Below are positions 27,031 through 36,511 of a stretch of 64,000 bases of DNA, in pieces. Within the stretch, counting starts at the first letter, position 1, and each line of letters opens with the position of its first letter. The stretch is taken from assembly GCA_017435505.1 (NCBI GenBank), contig JAFSEZ010000033.1, forward strand, positions 1 to 64,000. Direction: 5' to 3'. The position numbers were made by a program, and so were the translations under genes. The notes under the pieces are model-generated. The model was not told the DNA's origin and searched no databases. It was given only the letters and a program-made list of their open reading frames with translations. Origin of the DNA: Akkermansia sp. Lineage in GTDB: Bacteria; Verrucomicrobiota; Verrucomicrobiia; Verrucomicrobiales; Akkermansiaceae.

Positions 27031-28086
27031 TTACAAACAGGCACTTTGAGGCCAAGATGCGGGAGATGCCAAATCCGCAGCATTCTCCGCAACCCAACAC
27101 CGTATAATCTCCTCACACTGTGCAATTTCCGCCATTCTTGAGCGACGTGTCTCCACAGCCATGCTCTCCATGTCATCAATATCGTAGAGATGAACATTGG
27201 ACAATTCTGCACATTCCGGGTCTACATTGCGTGGCACGGAGAGATCAATGAGAAACAGCGGGCGCCCGGCTCTGCCACGCATAGCTTGACGCAATACCTG
27301 CGGTGATACGACGTATACGGGAGAAGCCGTGGAAACGATGACGATATCTATTTGTTCCAAGTAAGGAATCCACTCGCTGAAACGAATAACACTCCCACCC
27401 ACTTTCGAGGCAAGTTCCACCGCTCTATCAAACGAACGGTTAGCTACAAAGATGTTTTCTGCACCACGAGAACGCAAACTCTGTGCCGTACTGCGCGCCA
27501 CATCTCCTGCACCAACGACCAATACGCGGGTGCCACCCAATCCGCCCAGTACATCACCGGCCAGCTGCACAGCAGCGGCCCCTACCGATGTGGGACCCGC
27601 CGTAATGTGCGTAGAACTCCGTACTTTTTTTCCCAAGGTGAATATTCTTTGAAAGGTACGGTTGGCCAATTTAGCAGTTGTACCCGCCTCCAGCGCGGAA
27701 AAATAAGCATCTTTTAACTGCCCAAAAATTTCCGTTTCACCGATAACCATCGAATCCAAACCGGAAGCAACTCTTGCCATGTGAGACAGTGCCTCCGAGC
27801 CTTCATAACGATAAAGGCTTGCTGCCGGAATCTCACCTTGGCCCAAGAATGATTCCAATATATATTGTGTAGCTGCGTCAGAATCAGTTGTCCAGAAATA
27901 CACCTCCGTTCGGTTGCAAGTGGACAGCAAAACACATTCCTCCACACTCGGCAATGAGCGCAGTTGGATGGCTCTCTCTTTTAGTTTGCCCTTACTTACA
28001 GCAAAACGTTCGCGCACCTCCACTGGAGCCGTTTTATAATTAAGCCCCAAGCACACCATCATTAGCTCTGATGCAACAGCACTCAT
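27031..28086 (-). CDS. hemA: Glutamyl-tRNA reductase, short form
   Basis: Makes glutamate-1-semialdehyde from Glu-tRNA, the first step of the C5 haem pathway. 351 aa. The catalytic cysteine C57 sits in LLSTCNRTEVY, the NADPH loop is VLVVGAGDVARSTAQ and the GLDSMVIGETEIFGQLKDAY block is intact. Usual bacterial forms are 400-450 aa; the C-terminal dimerisation helices are missing, and the next frames downstream do not encode them. It begins 4 bp after the cobA-hemD fusion, so the three genes from 30601 down form a haem/sirohaem operon with a deacetylase in front. Confidence 0.92.
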   Translation of the reverse strand: MSAVASELMMVCLGLNYKTAPVEVRERFAVSKGKLKERAIQLRSLPSVEECVLLSTCNRTEVYFWTTDSDAATQYILESFLGQGEIPAASLYRYEGSEALSHMARVASGLDSMVIGETEIFGQLKDAYFSALEAGTTAKLANRTFQRIFTLGKKVRSSTHITAGPTSVGAAAVQLAGDVLGGLGGTRVLVVGAGDVARSTAQSLRSRGAENIFVANRSFDRAVELASKVGGSVIRFSEWIPYLEQIDIVIVSTASPVYVVSPQVLRQAMRGRAGRPLFLIDLSVPRNVDPECAELSNVHLYDIDDMESMAVETRRSRMAEIAQCEEIIRCWVAENAADLASPASWPQSACL

Positions 28087-28090
28087 GGTA

Positions 28091-29620
28091 TTATCCCTTG
28101 CAGCCCAAAGCTGCTATGGTTTCCACTAAGCTGGGGATGTTGTGGTGTGGAGCTTCTGCAACCGGGGAAATGCCATACTCACGCAAAGTGGCAGATGTCA
28201 CAGGCCCGATACTGACAACCTTACATGTTTCCGGCAGCGCAATTCCCATAGCCATGAAGTGGTGCACCGTGCTGGAACTGGTGAAAGTAATCAGATCGGC
28301 ACCTTCTGCAGACAAGCGCTCGCGGGCTCCGGTCGGGTCTTCTGTCTCCGGCACGGTATTGTATGCTATACACTCATCTACTATAGCTTGCCGCTTCATC
28401 AATTCCTTGTATATAACATCTCGTCCCTGCTCGCCATGAACCCACAGCATCGTCACATTCGCCACGCCGCCAAACTCATCCCCTTTGCGGTCAAACTCCG
28501 CAATGAGCTCCTCGGCCACAGCCTTTTGGGGCATCACATCCACCATCAGGCCATGTTTCTTCAACTCAGCAGCCGTACCGGGGCCAACTGCAGCTATGCG
28601 GGCTCCACCCAGTTCGCGGATATCTTCATAAACAGAGTAGAAAGCCTCAAAAAAGCGTTTTACTCCATTGGGGCTGGAGAAGATGAGCCAATCATAATGC
28701 GGACTATCTACCACAGCTGCAGCAAAATCTTTGCGATCTGACGGAGGAACGATACGAATAGTGGGAAGTTCCATGACATCGGCACCAAGAGCCTCCAAGG
28801 ACGATGAAAGAGCCCCGGCCTGCTCACGCGTGCGAGTCACAACGATTCGTTGCCCGGCCAAAGGCAAGCGACCATACCAATCCAATTTATCCGCTTCTTG
28901 CACGACAGCGCCAATCACCACTACGGCAGGCGCACCCAGCCCGTTTTTTTCAACAGCATCTGCCAAGGTTTCCACCGTAGCAAACACTTTGCGCTGGCGC
29001 CCCGTGGCTGCCCATTGTATAGCGGCAGCCGGTTCCGTGGCTACCTGACCGGCTTGAATGAGCGCCTGCATGGTCTCACGCAAACGGCTCATGCCCATCA
29101 ACATTATCTTGGTACCGCGAGCGGCGGCTATGCCGGGAATATCAAGTGCTGATTCTGTACGGTTCGCATCCTCATGCCCGGTAAAAACAGTAAATTGTGT
29201 ATTGTGTGCACGGTGAGTCACAGGGATGCCGGCATAGGCAGGACCTGCTATGGCAGAGCTTATGCCCGGTACAACCTGAAACGGCACTCCTGCCTCATAC
29301 AAGGCTGCCCCTTCTTCTCCACCGCGCCCGAATACGTAGGGGTCCCCCCCTTTCAAACGTACTGTGCAGTCATATTTTGCAGCACATTGCACCAGCAAAT
29401 GGTTAATTTCTGCCTGCGGCATTGCATGTTGCCCGGCTCTCTTGCCCACATATATTTTTGGGCAACCGGGTTTAGCCCATGCCAACATCGCATTGGAAGC
29501 CAATGCATCATATACAAGACAGTCAGCTTTTTCAATCAGAGCACGGCCTCTGAGCGTCATTAATTGAGGATCACCGGGGCCAGCGCCTACCAAATACACA
29601 GTACCTTGGGTCTTTTTCAT
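28091..29620 (-). CDS. cobA-hemD: Fused uroporphyrinogen-III C-methyltransferase / uroporphyrinogen-III synthase
   Basis: 509 aa bifunctional protein. Residues 1-245 are the SAM-dependent methyltransferase that makes precorrin-2 (VYLVGAGPGDPQLMTLRG, RLKGGDPYVFGRGGEE, PGISSAIAGPAYAGIPVTHR). Residues from about 255 on are the HemD synthase (GQRIVVTRTREQAG to ATLREYGISPVAEAPH), which closes the tetrapyrrole ring. The same fusion is known in several phyla and channels uroporphyrinogen III to haem or sirohaem. Start ATG 15 bp after the deacetylase stop. Confidence 0.93.
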   Translation of the reverse strand: MKKTQGTVYLVGAGPGDPQLMTLRGRALIEKADCLVYDALASNAMLAWAKPGCPKIYVGKRAGQHAMPQAEINHLLVQCAAKYDCTVRLKGGDPYVFGRGGEEGAALYEAGVPFQVVPGISSAIAGPAYAGIPVTHRAHNTQFTVFTGHEDANRTESALDIPGIAAARGTKIMLMGMSRLRETMQALIQAGQVATEPAAAIQWAATGRQRKVFATVETLADAVEKNGLGAPAVVVIGAVVQEADKLDWYGRLPLAGQRIVVTRTREQAGALSSSLEALGADVMELPTIRIVPPSDRKDFAAAVVDSPHYDWLIFSSPNGVKRFFEAFYSVYEDIRELGGARIAAVGPGTAAELKKHGLMVDVMPQKAVAEELIAEFDRKGDEFGGVANVTMLWVHGEQGRDVIYKELMKRQAIVDECIAYNTVPETEDPTGARERLSAEGADLITFTSSSTVHHFMAMGIALPETCKVVSIGPVTSATLREYGISPVAEAPHHNIPSLVETIAALGCKG

Positions 29621-29635
29621 CTCGCAAAGCCGATA

Positions 29636-30601
29636 TTAGTTGTTTGTTGCACCGGAGATGGATGCTGCGCCGGCATGGACATCAGGCGCAGGTGCCGGGG
29701 AGCTATCCGGGAGAGGTGTTGCAGCCGGAGCTTGGGGGGGTGCCGGAGTCGGCGTCTCACTTGGGGCTACAGCAGACGGAGTTTGCGCCGCAGCCTGTTG
29801 CACTGCGTATCGATTCAAGGCCAAGAGTTGGGATACCGTCACAATGCGGAAACCGCGTGCCTGCAAACCGGTCACAATTCCCTCGACTGCTTGCAATGTA
29901 GACGCATGAATGTCATGCAGCAAAATGATAGAGCCCGGTCGCGCCTTGCCAACAGCGCGGTTGATAACAACAGATACGCCGGGATGCTGCCAATCGCGGG
30001 TATCAACATCCCACATGATAGTAGGCATACCATAGCGGCTCTTCATCAGACTGACGATGCTGGCATTCACCGCTCCGTACGGGGGGCGCATAACCTTGGG
30101 GGCAATCCCCGTAGCGTTTTTAATGGCTGCACAGCTGCGATCCATTTCATCAATGACGCGAGCAGTACTACTTGTCGTCATCTTGATATGGCTCCAAGTA
30201 TGGGAACCGATTTCATGCCCCTCTGCCACAGCGCGAGCCAAGATATCTTTGTTTTTTTCTACGCTTCGACCCACCACAAAAAAGGTAGCCTTTGCGTTGT
30301 TTTGCTTGAGGATATCTAATACACGCGGTGTAAGTGAGGGGCTGGGACCATCATCAAAGGTGAGCGCAACATAATTGCCGGGAACATTGACATGAGATAC
30401 CTTTAACCCCGGCACACGAGGACCGCTGTATGAATACTTGGAAGGAGTGCTTTTGCTCCCTGTCTGTTTACTCGTTTGTGCTTTGGAGGGAGTCTGGGTG
30501 AGTGTAGGAGTTGTTACAACCGCAGGGGCATTTTTCTTTCCGGAGCAAGAAGCGAAGATCAAAGCTACGCCCAACATGGTTAATTGTATCGTCTTTCTCA
30601 T
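29636..30601 (-). CDS. Polysaccharide deacetylase lipoprotein (NodB domain)
   Basis: 321 aa. A lipoprotein signal ending IFASC is followed by a Thr/Ser/Lys-rich linker and a carbohydrate-esterase-4 domain: VALTFDDGPS (first Asp pair), HEIGSHTWSH (metal His), RPPYG, WDVDTRDW and IILLHDIH. The C-terminal 70 residues are Pro/Ala/Thr-rich. It probably removes N- or O-acetyl groups from peptidoglycan or another glycan in the envelope. The ATG at 30601 is supported by the promoter just upstream and by the lipobox; the upstream in-frame start at 30700 lies before the promoter. Confidence 0.88.
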   Translation of the reverse strand: MRKTIQLTMLGVALIFASCSGKKNAPAVVTTPTLTQTPSKAQTSKQTGSKSTPSKYSYSGPRVPGLKVSHVNVPGNYVALTFDDGPSPSLTPRVLDILKQNNAKATFFVVGRSVEKNKDILARAVAEGHEIGSHTWSHIKMTTSSTARVIDEMDRSCAAIKNATGIAPKVMRPPYGAVNASIVSLMKSRYGMPTIMWDVDTRDWQHPGVSVVINRAVGKARPGSIILLHDIHASTLQAVEGIVTGLQARGFRIVTVSQLLALNRYAVQQAAAQTPSAVAPSETPTPAPPQAPAATPLPDSSPAPAPDVHAGAASISGATNN

Positions 30602-30622
30602 ATCCAGCAAGTATATGTGCGT

Positions 30623-30651
30623 ATTGTACTCCTCCCCCCCATCTTTGGCAA
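30623..30651 (-). promoter_or_regulatory. Deacetylase-cobA/hemD-hemA promoter with G7 in the spacer
   Basis: On the minus strand TTGCCA (30651-30646), 17-bp spacer, TACAAT (30628-30623). The spacer carries a run of seven G (30640-30634), so slippage would change the -35/-10 distance. Confidence 0.6.
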
Positions 30652-30689
30652 TCCCTTTTGCAGTCATCTTCCGGTTTTGATACGCATAC

Positions 30690-30729
30690 GAAAAAGCCAC
30701 CGTCTCCCGGCAATGCCGAAAGACGGTGG
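30690..30729 (-). terminator. pckG terminator
   Basis: CCACCGTCT/AGACGGTGG (30729-30721/30705-30697) with an inner CGGC/GCCG hairpin, followed by CTTTTT on the minus strand. Confidence 0.85.
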
Positions 30730-30761
30730 AAATTCATGCTTTAATTCAGCAGATGGTCGCT

Positions 30762-32606
30762 TTAGTTGAACTTAGCGAGCATGGCCTGACGCTGGGCTTC
30801 AAGCTCGGCGGGCAGCTTGTCGCCAACCGTGTTGAACAACTCGGTCTGGGATTCAAGCTCGGCCTTCCACTCAGAAGCAGAGATGGTCATGTTCGTCTCG
30901 AACGCAGCCTTGTCGTAGCCCTTAAGACCCTCGGTGTCAAGTTCCTCGAAGGTGGGGGAGATACCCAGAGCGGTCTCTACACCGTCCACCTCACCGCGGC
31001 AACGACGGAGCACCCAATCGAGCACACGCATGTTGTCGCCGAAGCCGGGCCACACGAAGTTACCCTCGGCATCCTTGCGGAACCAGTTCACGTTGAAAAT
31101 CTTGGGCAGCTTGCATGCGCAAGTCTTGGTGCCCATATCCAACCAGTGCTGCCAGTAGTCACCCACATTGTAGCCAATGAAGGGCTTCATAGCCATCGGG
31201 TCGCGGCGAACCTGACCAATCTGGCCGAAAGCAGCAGCGGTCATCTCGGAGCCCATGGTGGCACCCACGTATACGCCGTGGTTCCAATCCTTGGACTGGA
31301 ATACGAGCGGCATGGTGGTGGCGCGGCGACCACCAAAGAGGAATGCGCTGATGGAAACACCCTCGGGGTTGTAGTATTCGGGGTCGAGCGTGGGGCACTG
31401 GGAAGCGGGAGCGGTGAAGCGGCTGTTGGGGTGAGCGCACTTGCGGCCGCAATCCGGAGTCCAGTCGTTGCCCTGCCAGTCGATAGCGTGTGCAGGAGCC
31501 TCGCCGTCCATACCTTCCCACCATACATCGCCATCGTCGGTCAGACCCACGTTGGTGAAGATGATGTTCTCCTTGATGGTGTCCATAGCGATGGGGTTGG
31601 ACTTGTAGGAGGTGCCGGGAGCCACACCGAAGTAGCCGTTTTCAGGGTTAATGGCGTGGAAAGTACCGTCCTCGTGGGGCCAAATCCATGCAATATCGTC
31701 ACCGATGATGCTGGTCTTCCAGCCCTTCTCAGCCAGAGCGGGCGGGGGCACAACCATTGCGAGGTTGGTCTTGCCGCAGGCAGAGGGGAATGCGCCGGTC
31801 ACGTAGGACTTGCGACCCTGGGGATCCGTAATGCCGAGGATGAGCATGTGCTCAGCCATCCAGCCGTTCTTGCGAGCAATGCCGGTAGCGATACGCAGAG
31901 CCAAGCACTTCTTGCCCAGCAGAGCGTTACCACCGTAACCGGAACCATAGGAGATGATTTCGCCGGTCTCCGGGAAGTGGCAAATGTACTTTTCTTCGTT
32001 GTTGCAGGGCCAAGTCACGTCTTCCTGACCGGGCTCAAGGGGAGCACCCACGGTGTGGAGGCAGGGAACGAAGTCACCGTAGCCATCGCGCTTGGGGTTG
32101 CCGCCGCCGTTCACCTCGTCTTCAAGGCGCTTGAGCACCTTCTCGCCCATGATGGTCATGATGCGCATGTTGGTGACAACGTAAGCGGAGTCTGTAATTT
32201 CAATGCCGATCTTGGCAAGGGGGGAATCAAGCGGGCCCATGCAGAAAGGAATCACGTACATGGTACGGCCCTTCATGGAACCATCAAGGAAGGGGTTGAG
32301 GATGGCGCGCATCTCAGCCGGGGACTTCCAGTTGTTGGTGGGACCGGCGTCCTCCTGCTTTTCAGAGCAGATGAACGTACGTTCCTCTACGCGGGCCACG
32401 TCAGAAGGAGTAGAACGAGCCAAGAAGCAGCCGGGGCGCTTCTCGGGGTTGAGGCGGATATAGGTGCCTTTTTCCACCAGCATGTCGCACAGCTTGGTGT
32501 TCTCTTCCTCGGAACCGTCGCACCAGTAGACGGAATCGGGTTTGCAGAGCTGGCGGATTTGCTCCACCCACTCGGCAGCCTTCTTGTGTGTAGTACCTGT
32601 AATCAT
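30762..32606 (-). CDS. pckG: Phosphoenolpyruvate carboxykinase (GTP)
   Basis: Interconverts oxaloacetate and PEP with GTP/GDP in the cytoplasm; gluconeogenic, or fermentative in the reverse direction. 614 aa, the usual size of the GTP class. The active-site cysteine lies in the P-loop [12 protein letters not shown]; the metal/GTP region ([26 protein letters not shown]) and the [15 protein letters not shown] block are all present. A 659-codon open frame on the other strand is a by-product of this gene's codon use. A single-gene unit with a leaderless-type promoter and a strong terminator. Confidence 0.97.
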   Translation of the reverse strand: MITGTTHKKAAEWVEQIRQLCKPDSVYWCDGSEEENTKLCDMLVEKGTYIRLNPEKRPGCFLARSTPSDVARVEERTFICSEKQEDAGPTNNWKSPAEMRAILNPFLDGSMKGRTMYVIPFCMGPLDSPLAKIGIEITDSAYVVTNMRIMTIMGEKVLKRLEDEVNGGGNPKRDGYGDFVPCLHTVGAPLEPGQEDVTWPCNNEEKYICHFPETGEIISYGSGYGGNALLGKKCLALRIATGIARKNGWMAEHMLILGITDPQGRKSYVTGAFPSACGKTNLAMVVPPPALAEKGWKTSIIGDDIAWIWPHEDGTFHAINPENGYFGVAPGTSYKSNPIAMDTIKENIIFTNVGLTDDGDVWWEGMDGEAPAHAIDWQGNDWTPDCGRKCAHPNSRFTAPASQCPTLDPEYYNPEGVSISAFLFGGRRATTMPLVFQSKDWNHGVYVGATMGSEMTAAAFGQIGQVRRDPMAMKPFIGYNVGDYWQHWLDMGTKTCACKLPKIFNVNWFRKDAEGNFVWPGFGDNMRVLDWVLRRCRGEVDGVETALGISPTFEELDTEGLKGYDKAAFETNMTISASEWKAELESQTELFNTVGDKLPAELEAQRQAMLAKFN

Positions 32607-32615
32607 GGTGCCAAT

Positions 32616-32644
32616 AAAATAGCACGTCCGCCCCCGACTTGCAA
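32616..32644 (-). promoter_or_regulatory. pckG promoter (leaderless type)
   Basis: On the minus strand TTGCAA (32644-32639), 17-bp spacer, TATTTT (32621-32616); 9 bp to the ATG at 32606. Confidence 0.6.
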
Positions 32645-32687
32645 CACGAATTTTGGCAATTTTATGCCAGCTGCCGCATTTTTTTTA

Positions 32688-34256
32688 CTAGAGGGCACGC
32701 AGTGAGCTTTCGAACTGCCGAAATTGGATGGCTTCGTAGATATCATCATCCGTCGGCAAGTCGTGATTCGCCAAATCTGCAATGGTGCGAGCCACGCGCA
32801 AAATGCGGTCGAATGCGCGTGCAGAGAGGCCAAGTTGCTCGACTGCCAGGAGGAGCAATTCTTGCTGCTGGGTAGTAAGCGGGCAATATTTACGCAAAGC
32901 TTTACCACTCAATCGTGCATTACATGTTATATTGGTATCGGCATAGCGGATTTGTTGGCGATACCGCGCTGCAAGCACACGTTCGCGCATGGCAGCACTG
33001 CTCTCGCCATCCGGCTGGGAAAGCAAACTGGTAGGGGATACCGGCGGCACATCTATCACCATATCAAAGCGATCCAACAAGGGACCGGATATCTTGCGGC
33101 GGTAGCGAGCAATTTCCGCAGGAGAACACTTGCAATGATGTCGGGGGTCCCCCAAATAGCCGCAGGGACACGGATTCATGGCTGCAACAAGCATGAAATC
33201 ACAGGGAAAATCCATGCTGCCGGCCGCACGGGAAATGGTGACAGAACCGCTTTCAAGCGGCTGGCGCAGCGTCTCCAACGTGCGGCGGTTGAACTCAGGC
33301 AACTCATCCAGAAAAAGCACACCATTGTGAGCCAGCGATATTTCACCCGGTGTAATGTTGGAGCCACCCCCCATCAGCCCCACATCCGATATGGTGTGGT
33401 GCGGTGCACGGTAGGGGCGAGCACGCAGCAGCCCCCTGCCCCCCGGCAACAATCCGCACACAGAATGAATCTTGCTGGTTGTGAGTGCTTCTTCGTGTGT
33501 GAGTGGGGGTAGGATTGTAGGCAAGCGAGAGGCAAGCATGCTTTTGCCGCTGCCGGGGCTCCCACTTAATAAGATGTTGTGTCCACCGGCCGCTGCAATT
33601 TCCATGGCTCGGCGGGCATAGCTTTGCCCTTTGATTTCGTCAAAATCAACACCGCTCCCCCATTCTGCCACCCCGGCATCCGCCTGATATGGGGTAAAGG
33701 CTGCTCGGTCTGCCAACACAGCCCAAGCTTCACTAAGTGTTTCCACCGCATAAACAGTGATACCATTGACAACGGCAGCTTCATCGGCATTTTCCCGCGA
33801 TACCATCAGATATTTTCGGCCGGCGTCGCGAGCCGCTACAGCCTGTGGCAAAATACCACGTACACCGCGCACTTGGCCATCCAACGCCAGCTCACCTACG
33901 ATACACCAATCTTCCAAGCCGCAGGGAATACTGCGGCGATGAAGTTTTGGAATATCCTCGTGATTTTGCTGAATGGCAACTTCCAGCCCCAGGGCAATAG
34001 GCAAATCAAAGCCGGGGCCTTGTTTGCGAACATCTGCCGGAGCCAAATTCACAGTCACCACCATTTCTCCGGGACGATAAAAGTTACTGTTGCTCAGGGC
34101 CGATGTCACGCGCTGAATGCTTTCCTTCACTGCGGCATCGGGCAACCCGACAACAGTAATACGCCCCGTATCTTTCACCTGGCGCGCATCTATTTCCACA
34201 GACACTTCAAATCCGTCTATACCCAGTACGGATGCAGAATAAAGGCGCGAAATCAT
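32688..34256 (-). CDS. comM: ComM/YifB-family AAA+ ATPase (Mg-chelatase-like)
   Basis: 522 aa. The N-terminal domain has the Lon-S16-like fold of the family (VGLPDAAVKESIQRV), then the AAA+ core with Walker A GSPGSGKSMLA, Walker B VLFLDELPEF and the zinc-like region NPCPCGYLGD, and the C-terminal Mg_chelatase_C part (LSARAFDRILRVARTIADL). In competent bacteria ComM is a helicase that helps branch migration during transformation; no other competence gene is in the window. It is last in the hflX-L,D-transpeptidase-comM run. Confidence 0.92.
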   Translation of the reverse strand: MISRLYSASVLGIDGFEVSVEIDARQVKDTGRITVVGLPDAAVKESIQRVTSALSNSNFYRPGEMVVTVNLAPADVRKQGPGFDLPIALGLEVAIQQNHEDIPKLHRRSIPCGLEDWCIVGELALDGQVRGVRGILPQAVAARDAGRKYLMVSRENADEAAVVNGITVYAVETLSEAWAVLADRAAFTPYQADAGVAEWGSGVDFDEIKGQSYARRAMEIAAAGGHNILLSGSPGSGKSMLASRLPTILPPLTHEEALTTSKIHSVCGLLPGGRGLLRARPYRAPHHTISDVGLMGGGSNITPGEISLAHNGVLFLDELPEFNRRTLETLRQPLESGSVTISRAAGSMDFPCDFMLVAAMNPCPCGYLGDPRHHCKCSPAEIARYRRKISGPLLDRFDMVIDVPPVSPTSLLSQPDGESSAAMRERVLAARYRQQIRYADTNITCNARLSGKALRKYCPLTTQQQELLLLAVEQLGLSARAFDRILRVARTIADLANHDLPTDDDIYEAIQFRQFESSLRAL

Positions 34257-34280
34257 GGCATGAAAGATGCTATGTGATAA

Positions 34281-34916
34281 TTACTTCACAATAACGGGAG
34301 TACCCACGGTCGTTTTGGCAAAGATGATGCTGCATGCCTCCGGGGGGATGCGTACACAGCCATGCGATACGCCTTCTCGGTATACATGGCCGGTGTGCAT
34401 GCCTATTGCACCGTTAAAGCGCATCCAATAAGGCAACTTTGTTCCCTCAAAGTGGGATCCTGCCGGCGCAGTATCAGTGGAGCACACCCCACCTTTCACC
34501 ACATCGCCGGCGGCATCCACGAACGAACCATAAAGAGAGGAATGGTGCTCTCGCTTTTTCTCCGTAATACGAAATTGCCCCTTGGGAGTCTCGTATTTTC
34601 CATCTTTTCCGGTGCAGGCAGGAAAATCCATGGCAATGCAATCATTGATATACAAACGGCCACGTTGTTGATTGAGCAAGATTTCCACGCGAGTGCGGCG
34701 GGGGTTATACTGCTCGATAGCGGCTCCGCGCCAAATATCCCGACTTGTTCGATAACCGGGGCTGGCAATGAATTGCTCAAATGTACGGGCAACTCGCTTG
34801 TTGCGAGACTCGGTCTCCATTTGCTCACCCGTGCGGATGAGTTGATCTATTGTAGGGTGCTGTTGTGTGCATGAAGCACACACAACAGCCAAAAGAATGA
34901 GGAGTATATTCTTCAT
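34281..34916 (-). CDS. L,D-transpeptidase (YkuD) lipoprotein
   Basis: 211 aa. A lipoprotein signal ending VVCASC precedes an ErfK/YbiS/YcfS/YnhG-type domain. The catalytic signature is GMHTGHVYREGVSHGCVRIP, with S184-H185-G186-C187. Such enzymes make 3-3 cross-links in peptidoglycan or tether proteins to it. The ATG at 34916 lies 1 bp beyond the hflX stop, so translation is coupled, and it gives a clean signal peptide. Upstream in-frame codons would lie inside hflX. Confidence 0.88.
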   Translation of the reverse strand: MKNILLILLAVVCASCTQQHPTIDQLIRTGEQMETESRNKRVARTFEQFIASPGYRTSRDIWRGAAIEQYNPRRTRVEILLNQQRGRLYINDCIAMDFPACTGKDGKYETPKGQFRITEKKREHHSSLYGSFVDAAGDVVKGGVCSTDTAPAGSHFEGTKLPYWMRFNGAIGMHTGHVYREGVSHGCVRIPPEACSIIFAKTTVGTPVIVK

Positions 34917-34917
34917 A

Positions 34918-36231
34918 TCATCGGACAAGGTATTTTTCGAGTCTTGATGCAAATTCACGTGGCAAAATTGCCTCTACAATTGCATCGTTTCCCTCATATT
35001 CCGTACCGAGGACCTTGCCATCGCGGTGCATGATAGCAATGATTCGGCTCTCTGCCAAAGGTATGCGATAACGAGCAGTCGTGACGCGGTGGGAAAGCAT
35101 TTCTACACAACCGGCCAGCAATTCATCTATGCCCGTTCCCTCCAAGGCGCTCGCAAATACACTCGGACACTCCACTTTAGCCGCCAGCGCAGCCAACGTT
35201 GCCTGGCGCGTCTCTGCCGGCAACATGTCCACTTTGTTCCAAAGCACAATCATGGGTTTATCTGCTGCCCCCAATTCTGCCAGCACCTCACAAGTTGTCT
35301 CATAGTGGCGCAAGGCCTCGCGGTCGCTGGCATCTACCACTTGAATCAGGAAATCGGCCAATACGGCTTCTTCCAAGGTCGATTTGAATGCCTCGACCAG
35401 ACGGTGCGGAAGATTGCGAATAAAGCCCACCGTATCAGTCAGCACAAGCGGTTGTCCATCCGGCAGCTCAATCTTACGGCTTGTTGTGTCCAATGTTGCA
35501 AACAATATATTCTGGGCCAGCACCCCGGCACCCGTCATTTTGTTGAGAAGGGAAGATTTACCTGCATTGGTATAGCCCACAATAGCCGCAGCGGGAATAC
35601 CTTGGCGATTACGTTCCTTACGCTGGGTTCCGCGCTGGCGGCGCACTGTTTCCAGCTCTGCTCGAATGGCCTCTATGCGGTCATGAGCCAAGCGGCGGTC
35701 CACTTCAATCTGCTTTTCACCCTCACCGCGGGCAGCAGCGCCACCGCCCTTACCACCGCCGGAGCCACCGCGCTGGCGATCAAGGTGTTTCCACATACCA
35801 GCCATGCGGGGCAATGCATATTGCATGCGAGCTAAGTCCACCTGCATCACAGCTTCTTTGGTGCGAGCACGCTTCGCAAAGATATCAAGGATGATTTCCT
35901 CTCGATCAACAACGGGGACTTCCACCAATTTTTCCCACTCACGCTGCTGTGAAGGAGAAAGCAGATTATCAAATATCACACAATCAGCATCCAAAATCTC
36001 TGCCCGGTTTCGGATTTCTTCTGCTTTACCCACACCACACAGGTATTTTGCCTGCATCTCACGGGTGTATTCCACGCTGCTTTCAACAATACCAATACCC
36101 AAATTCTCCACCAAATCAACTAGCTCGGCAAGCAGTGCAGCACGCTCCCTGCGCGACTCTCCCGGCAGTCCTATCCCCACCAATAGAGCTCGCTCTATCT
36201 TCTCCGGTTTTTCGCGGATTTCAAAAGACAT
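34918..36231 (-). CDS. hflX: Ribosome-associated GTPase HflX
   Basis: 437 aa. The N-terminal HflX domain is followed by a Gly-rich hinge (RQRGGSGGGKGGGAAARGEGEKQIE), a helical linker and the GTPase domain with G1 VGYTNAGKSSLLN, the TLDTTSR switch, DTVGFI and the NKVD box. It splits stalled or stressed 70S ribosomes in other bacteria. It is followed at once by the L,D-transpeptidase gene. Confidence 0.95.
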   Translation of the reverse strand: MSFEIREKPEKIERALLVGIGLPGESRRERAALLAELVDLVENLGIGIVESSVEYTREMQAKYLCGVGKAEEIRNRAEILDADCVIFDNLLSPSQQREWEKLVEVPVVDREEIILDIFAKRARTKEAVMQVDLARMQYALPRMAGMWKHLDRQRGGSGGGKGGGAAARGEGEKQIEVDRRLAHDRIEAIRAELETVRRQRGTQRKERNRQGIPAAAIVGYTNAGKSSLLNKMTGAGVLAQNILFATLDTTSRKIELPDGQPLVLTDTVGFIRNLPHRLVEAFKSTLEEAVLADFLIQVVDASDREALRHYETTCEVLAELGAADKPMIVLWNKVDMLPAETRQATLAALAAKVECPSVFASALEGTGIDELLAGCVEMLSHRVTTARYRIPLAESRIIAIMHRDGKVLGTEYEGNDAIVEAILPREFASRLEKYLVR

Positions 36232-36252
36232 ACAGGCAGTCTGTGGGCAAGA

Positions 36253-36390
36253 TTAACGGAAGCTGGCAGAGCGGGATACGGGTACATCCCTCAGGAAATC
36301 TTTATTGTACGAATTGCAGGGGCACTCCCCACAGGAATTCAACACAACTACAGCGCAAGCTCCAATCAAGGTCAGGGCAATAATCTTCAT
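36253..36390 (-). CDS. 45-residue lipoprotein
   Basis: The frame from the ATG at 36390 gives MKIIALTLIGACAVVVLNSC, a complete lipoprotein signal. The mature peptide is only about 26 residues, CGECPCNSYNKDFLRDVPV and a short Ser/Arg tail, with three cysteines in eight positions counting the lipidated one. An upstream in-frame start exists at 36444 but would bury the signal. It lies 21 bp before hflX on the same strand. Function unknown. Confidence 0.6.
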   Translation of the reverse strand: MKIIALTLIGACAVVVLNSCGECPCNSYNKDFLRDVPVSRSASFR

Positions 36391-36476
36391 GCGCTCATTC
36401 AACCCCATTATGCATGAAATTGCAAGCAAAATCCCGTACTTCAATCACAAGAGTAGCACTATCTTTTTCTATGTGC

Positions 36477-36505
36477 TTGCTCTTGATGCTGAATTGTGCT
36501 ATGAA
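36477..36505 (+). promoter_or_regulatory. Promoter of the 36512 membrane gene (leaderless type)
   Basis: TTGCTC (36477-36482), 17-bp spacer, TATGAA (36500-36505); only 6 bp to the ATG. Confidence 0.45.
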
Positions 36506-36511
36506 ATTACT

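Noticed and set aside
30726..32705. A 659-codon open frame on the plus strand opposite pckG
   Set aside because: It is the exact antisense of a complete PEPCK gene with promoter and terminator; its translation is low-complexity (Gly/Ala/Val/His) and has no recognisable domain. Biased codon use in pckG explains it.
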